64,000 bases of DNA. Origin: Polyodon spathula. Taxonomy: Eukaryota > Chordata > Actinopteri > Acipenseriformes > Polyodontidae. The stretch is taken from positions 62,927,145 to 62,991,144 of the forward strand of contig NC_054537.1 of assembly GCF_017654505.1 (NCBI RefSeq), in the 5' to 3' direction. Both the position numbers and the translations under genes were made by a program. Shown here one piece after another: positions 60,719 through 64,000 of the stretch; within the stretch, counting starts at the first letter, position 1; each line of letters opens with the position of its first letter. The notes under the pieces were generated by a model. It saw only the letters and a list, made by a program, of their open reading frames with translations, ran no database searches and had not been told where the DNA came from.

Positions 60719-61050
60719 AGATTTATCTTAAATCTTGTATTTTCCCCCAGATTTATAATCTAGTTATAAGATTTATCATTTAGCTAAATATTTAAGTAAA
60801 TATTTCAAATGCAAATGAGCTCCGTCCGCTTTCTGCTTTCACATGATTTGATTGGCTCTTGTAATGTTGAAATTAGCATTACAAGAGCCAATCAAAATGT
60901 GTGAAAACACAAAGCAGGCGGAGCTCATTTGCATACAAACTCCAGATTTAGCTGGCCAGTTAAATTTAGCTAAATGTTAAATCTTGTTAAAAGATTTAAG
61001 ATTTAGTTAAATATTTTGCTAAATGTTTAATCTTGTAACTAGATTTATAA
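60719..61050. mobile_element. Foldback (hairpin) element of about 330 bp
   Basis: The centre is a long inverted repeat. The arm at 60809-60866 (ATGCAAATGAGCTCCG ... GGCTCTTGTAATG) pairs with 60877-60934 around a 10-base loop, with few mismatches over 58 bp. Outside this core, AT-rich sequence on both sides continues the symmetry with repeated AGATTTA, TTAGCTAAAT and AATCTTGTAACTAGATTTATAAAT-type phrases, though with more differences. There is no coding capacity. The arms include ATGCAAAT (octamer-like) and GATTGGCT (CCAAT-box-like) sequences. The target duplication was not resolved. Confidence 0.8.
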
Positions 61051-62379
61051 ATTATATCTGAATGTACACATTAAAAATATATATTTACTTTCACTATTTA
61101 CTGTGGTACCAAGATGGCCCTTTTGGGAAAAAAGGATGCTAATAACTTTTTTTTTTTTTGCACATTGCACCCCATGGTTTCACACCTTCATAGATTTATT
61201 TTTCTGCTACGTTCTGCACTTCACCGTTTCCTTTCAAATGCGATGTAACAAACACTATAAACTGAGAAACCAAGAATAAACATTATTATTTCCTTAATAT
61301 TGCATTTCTTTAACTATATACTAATCTTGCATGCGTTTGACACTTGTTGACATCACTGCATTGCAGTGAAAATGAAACCTACAAAATATCAGGTTTACAG
61401 AAGGATGGCGTTATCAAGATCATTAAAATACAACCCTTAAAAATGAATTCATCACTGCTGTTTAGAATCACTGTATGTCATTTTCTGTTTCATTCACCAC
61501 AACCAAGTGACTTTTTATACCTCAGACGTGTAATCAACCCTGTGGCCTCCAGGGGAGTCTCAAACATGTTCTCTAAGTAACCAGTACCTATCCCTAGCAA
61601 CACCCTCCCCTTGTGCATATAATCTTGAAACTGTGCAAATGTTAGTGGTATGTATCTTTAAAAAATAATAATAAATCAAAACGATTATGTTTGTTACCAA
61701 CATTAAGGGTTGTTCTATAGCTATACTCTTCCCTAAATGTACAAACGCATTCCAATGTTCTGGCGTCAAATACACTGAAAATGAGAGATTTCAGCAGCTT
61801 AAAATGTAATTGTTCATTTTACTAAATCTGCTAAACTTTTTTGTGAGGTTCATACCAAATTAGGTATTTATAATAAACTTCAAGGAAGAGCAATTTCCAC
61901 AGGCCAAATCGTACTGTAAATACAGTTAACTTTTGCAATCAAACCAACCTTGCTTTACTCTAAGAGTTTTCATTCTAAAACCAGATGACTGTTATATGGT
62001 TTTTCAGTGACCTAATGCAATTTAAAGTCAAGCAATCTTTTTTTTTTTTTTTCCATAACAAAGTGCATGCTGATGTTAATTTTAAGCCTTCCTTTGAGAA
62101 ATGCATGGGTAAAATTTAACTAATGTAATGGGAAAGGCAAGTCTTTAATACGCCCCAATGCAAATGCTGAGAACATAATAGAATCGCTTGATGATAAATC
62201 TGACCAGGAACTGCAACAGACTTTCCCCATGTTGTGGTTACGACTCTGGTAAATTGGATGAAATTTGATAGAAAAAAGGCAGAAAAGTACTGGTAACCAC
62301 CACTGTATTCGATTTAGATTCTGAGCATTATATATATTTGGAAAGATTCCACACATTCTAAATATGCTAGAGGGGTATA

Positions 62380-62558
62380 GGCTAGGACAAAATCAAAACT
62401 TTGACAACCCGCTAATCGCATTTAACAAAACTATTAATAGCTTTTTTCTTTTTATGAGTAGAAGAAATAAGATACTTACAACAAAAAGAAAACATTATTA
62501 AATACAGTTTTGCTAAGTGCGATTAGCGGGTTGTCAAAGTTTGGATTTGGTCCCAGCC
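62380..62558. mobile_element. Palindromic MITE, 179 bp
   Basis: The left arm 62380-62436 (GGCTAGGACAAAATC ... GACAACCCGCTAATCGCA) and right arm about 62500-62558 are inverted copies with about five differences. They include an exact 25-bp AACTTTGACAACCCGC...GC core. The spacer is about 63 bp. The trinucleotide ATA lies on both sides (62377-62379 and 62559-62561), a possible 3-bp target duplication as in Harbinger-type elements. It is non-coding. Confidence 0.75.
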
Positions 62559-63006
62559 ATAATCCCTGATATATGCCCTTAGAATTTGTAACCACATCAC
62601 AAAAACAGAGTAAAAAAGATCACTTCATCAGTTATTAACACAATGTCGTTTAAAGGAAATTTAAACCTTATTAATAAGATGTCAATTGAGGAATGGCTAA
62701 ATCAAAACATCCCGGAAAATACGAGCACCTCTGAGGTGTCTACAGTCACTGTGAGTAGTAAGTTTTATACACTTATTTTACAGAGAAGATCGTTGTCATG
62801 GAGGACTACATGTATAGAACGTTCATTTTAGAGTGCTTATGTGTAAGGATATGAGAAAAAATAGGAAAACCTAAATAAATTCAGTTAAAAATCAATAAAA
62901 ATGAGAAACAATTGTGCTGTAACATAGAAGATTATAAGCAATAAGACTTTCCACATCGGGCCCCAATACAGGTAATGTCCTGTTTGTGGGGTCTTACTGC
63001 TATATG

Positions 63007-63007
<1 letters not shown>

Positions 63008-63069
<62 letters not shown>
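63008..63069. repeat. (TA)n microsatellite
   Basis: About 31 TA units. It directly adjoins the end of the Penelope-like element. Confidence 0.97.
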
Positions 63070-63072
<3 letters not shown>

Positions 63073-63089
63073 CTCAAAGAGCCAGCTGC

Positions 63090-63153
63090 CCAACGTTTCG
63101 ACATGTTGTACATGTCTTTCTCAAGGGAGCATGTGTTTGAATCAAAACATTGG
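63090..63153 (-). ncRNA. Decayed hammerhead-ribozyme-like fold
   Basis: On the minus strand, CCAATG (63153-63148) can pair with CGTTGG (63095-63090). UU follows the first arm where cleavage would occur. GACATGT-ACA-ACATGTC (63116-63100) forms a perfect 7-bp stem II, followed directly by the required GAAA. The conserved CUGAUGA before stem II is replaced by a UUGAGAA-like sequence, so activity is unlikely. Penelope-like elements are known to carry hammerhead motifs, and this one sits in the terminal region of such an element. Confidence 0.45.
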
Positions 63154-63424
63154 AGGTATGCATAGGGTTTTGACACTATGACAATGACTTGTTATTGTTT
63201 ATATTCAAATCAAAGATTTATTCTCACATGATGTAATGGTGTTCTATATATTGACATTTTTACTTTCAATTTTTCAATTCTAATTAAATAGTAGTTTATA
63301 TAAACTTGATTTGGCCTCTCCAGCAAATTAGCATACACAACTTTTGAATTTTGTTTGTTTGTTTATGTATTTATTTATTTAAATGTTATATATTTATTGG
63401 AGTTAATTATTTCATTCTTTTCTG

Positions 63425-63800
63425 TCAAGTCCCGCTGGCATAATCATGTTCAGTATATTTATCCATTTACTTTCTTTTATTCTTCTATATGTCGCATTGT
63501 CTAATTGTAGCTGTTATAATACTACAAACTTTACATCATTTATGTAATGTCCTTGACTGGTGAAGTGCTATACTATTGGTTCATTAATTTTGTTATTTCC
63601 AATTAATGAAAGGTGGTTCTGAATTATTTTATATAAAATTGTTCCAGTCCTCCAACCTATTTTATTTCATCACATTTTTCACAGGATATTCCATAAACAA
63701 CATTGCTATTTTTACAGTAAGTATTAGTTTTTATTGGATATGTGTTCTTTTTTAGAATTATATTTATACTTTTGTCTATGTATTTACACACTTTACATGT
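63425..63800 (-). pseudogene. GIY-YIG endonuclease domain of a Penelope-like element
   Basis: Minus-strand reading from about 63800: CKVCKYIDKSINIILKK, then YCKNSNVVYGISCEKCDE. After a one-base frame change near 63665 comes TGTILYKIIQNHLSLIG. Then NEPIV, a stop, HFTSQGHYINDVKFVV, and after another stop NATYRRIKESKW ending MIMPAGLDRKE. This follows the order of Penelope-type endonucleases: a CxxC cluster, VYxIxCxxC, YVGETG (here worn to a G.TGT form), the NHL helix, the HF...GH block, then RR and an E-rich helix. It nicks target DNA in active elements. This copy has stops and a damaged GIY-YIG core. Confidence 0.75.
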
Positions 63801-64000
63801 ACTATTGCAAGTACTTGTAGAACCTATTCTGTCAATTATTCTACATTATATACATATTTGAGTTAATGTGCTGTTTTACCCAAATGGATAACAAACAGCT
63901 TTCACTAAACATCCTCTCATATTAGCACAGCCGCATTGTTTCGCTTGCATCATTGCTTATACTGTATGCAGTACACATTTATTGTTGTAAATCTTAGCCG

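Larger units (their letters stand above)
31985..64000 (-). other. RBMS3 intron upstream of exon A (partial, more than 32 kb)
   Basis: Everything beyond the exon A acceptor. I searched by eye for the RRM1 exons (RNP2 LYIRGLPP and RNP1 GYGFVDF) and did not find them. Recognised insertions are annotated separately. I saw nothing identifiable in 31985-34300, 34690-36229, 39073-40363, 43428-46449, 46513-47239, 49461-51589, 51642-53124, 53206-55134, 55381-57899, 59399-59966, 60041-60718, 61051-62379 and 62559-63007. The stretch 35540-35660 is relatively GC-rich and could be a conserved intronic element, but that cannot be judged from one sequence. Confidence 0.75.
63071..64000 (-). mobile_element. 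Penelope-like element, 3' part, running off the window
   Basis: The minus strand holds a GIY-YIG endonuclease remnant (annotated separately) followed downstream by a terminal region with CGAAACGTTGGG, a sequence common at the ends of Penelope-like elements. The reverse transcriptase would lie beyond position 64000. The element is worn by stops and frameshifts. The boundary at 63071 is set by the microsatellite. Confidence 0.7.

Noticed and set aside
62643..62757. ATG-started frame (MSFKGNLNLINKMSIEEW...) ending at ACT|GTGAGT, like a first coding exon
   Set aside because: The frame is short, has no recognised domain, no promoter was seen, and it sits directly behind a MITE. Not enough to call a gene without transcript data.
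1..64000. CRISPR arrays, bacterial operons, rRNA or prophage features
   Set aside because: None present. Spliced exons, AG/GT junctions and eukaryotic transposons show this is a vertebrate intronic region.

Overview
This is vertebrate nuclear DNA, and almost all of it is intron. Three short exons on the minus strand (31984-31827, 30516-30437 and 1701-1595, in transcription order) join with matching splice phases into 345 bp of uninterrupted coding sequence. It encodes the second RNA-recognition motif and the start of the C-terminal region of RBMS3, a single-stranded-nucleic-acid/RNA-binding protein. The peptide looks closer to RBMS3 than to RBMS1 or RBMS2 as I remember those families. No other host gene was recognised. 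The first RRM and the 5' end of the gene should lie beyond position 64000. The 3' exons should lie before position 1.

The transposon mix suggests a ray-finned fish, possibly a non-teleost such as a sturgeon or paddlefish. It includes Tc1, piggyBac, hAT, DIRS, a Penelope-like element, L2 LINEs, a LINE with a restriction-like endonuclease, Gypsy-type LTRs and many long TA tracts. The species call is inference and weak. Nothing bacterial, plasmid or viral was seen.

Layout. 1-1594 is the intron after exon C and holds a hAT element with an 8-bp target duplication. 1702-30436 is a 28.7 kb intron. It holds a minus-strand LINE fragment, three solo LTRs with 5-bp target duplications, a decayed Tc1 transposase, an L2 fragment and a decayed piggyBac with a G-rich tract inside. 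30517-31826 is a 1.3 kb intron. 31985-64000 is part of a further intron. It holds a Tc1-type MITE, a Gypsy LTR plus gag fragment split by a nearly intact Tc1 transposon, a second copy of the LINE with its endonuclease, a DIRS recombinase split by a piggyBac-type MITE, an L2 remnant, two foldback elements, and a Penelope-like element with a decayed hammerhead-like fold that runs off the window end.

The genes do not form a pathway. The biology here is one conserved RNA-binding gene whose introns have grown by repeated and sometimes nested insertion. I found no convincing new multi-gene system. The most informative observations are the two nested insertions, whose target sites can be read directly, the self-complementary elements, and the two LINE copies that keep different halves of the same protein.
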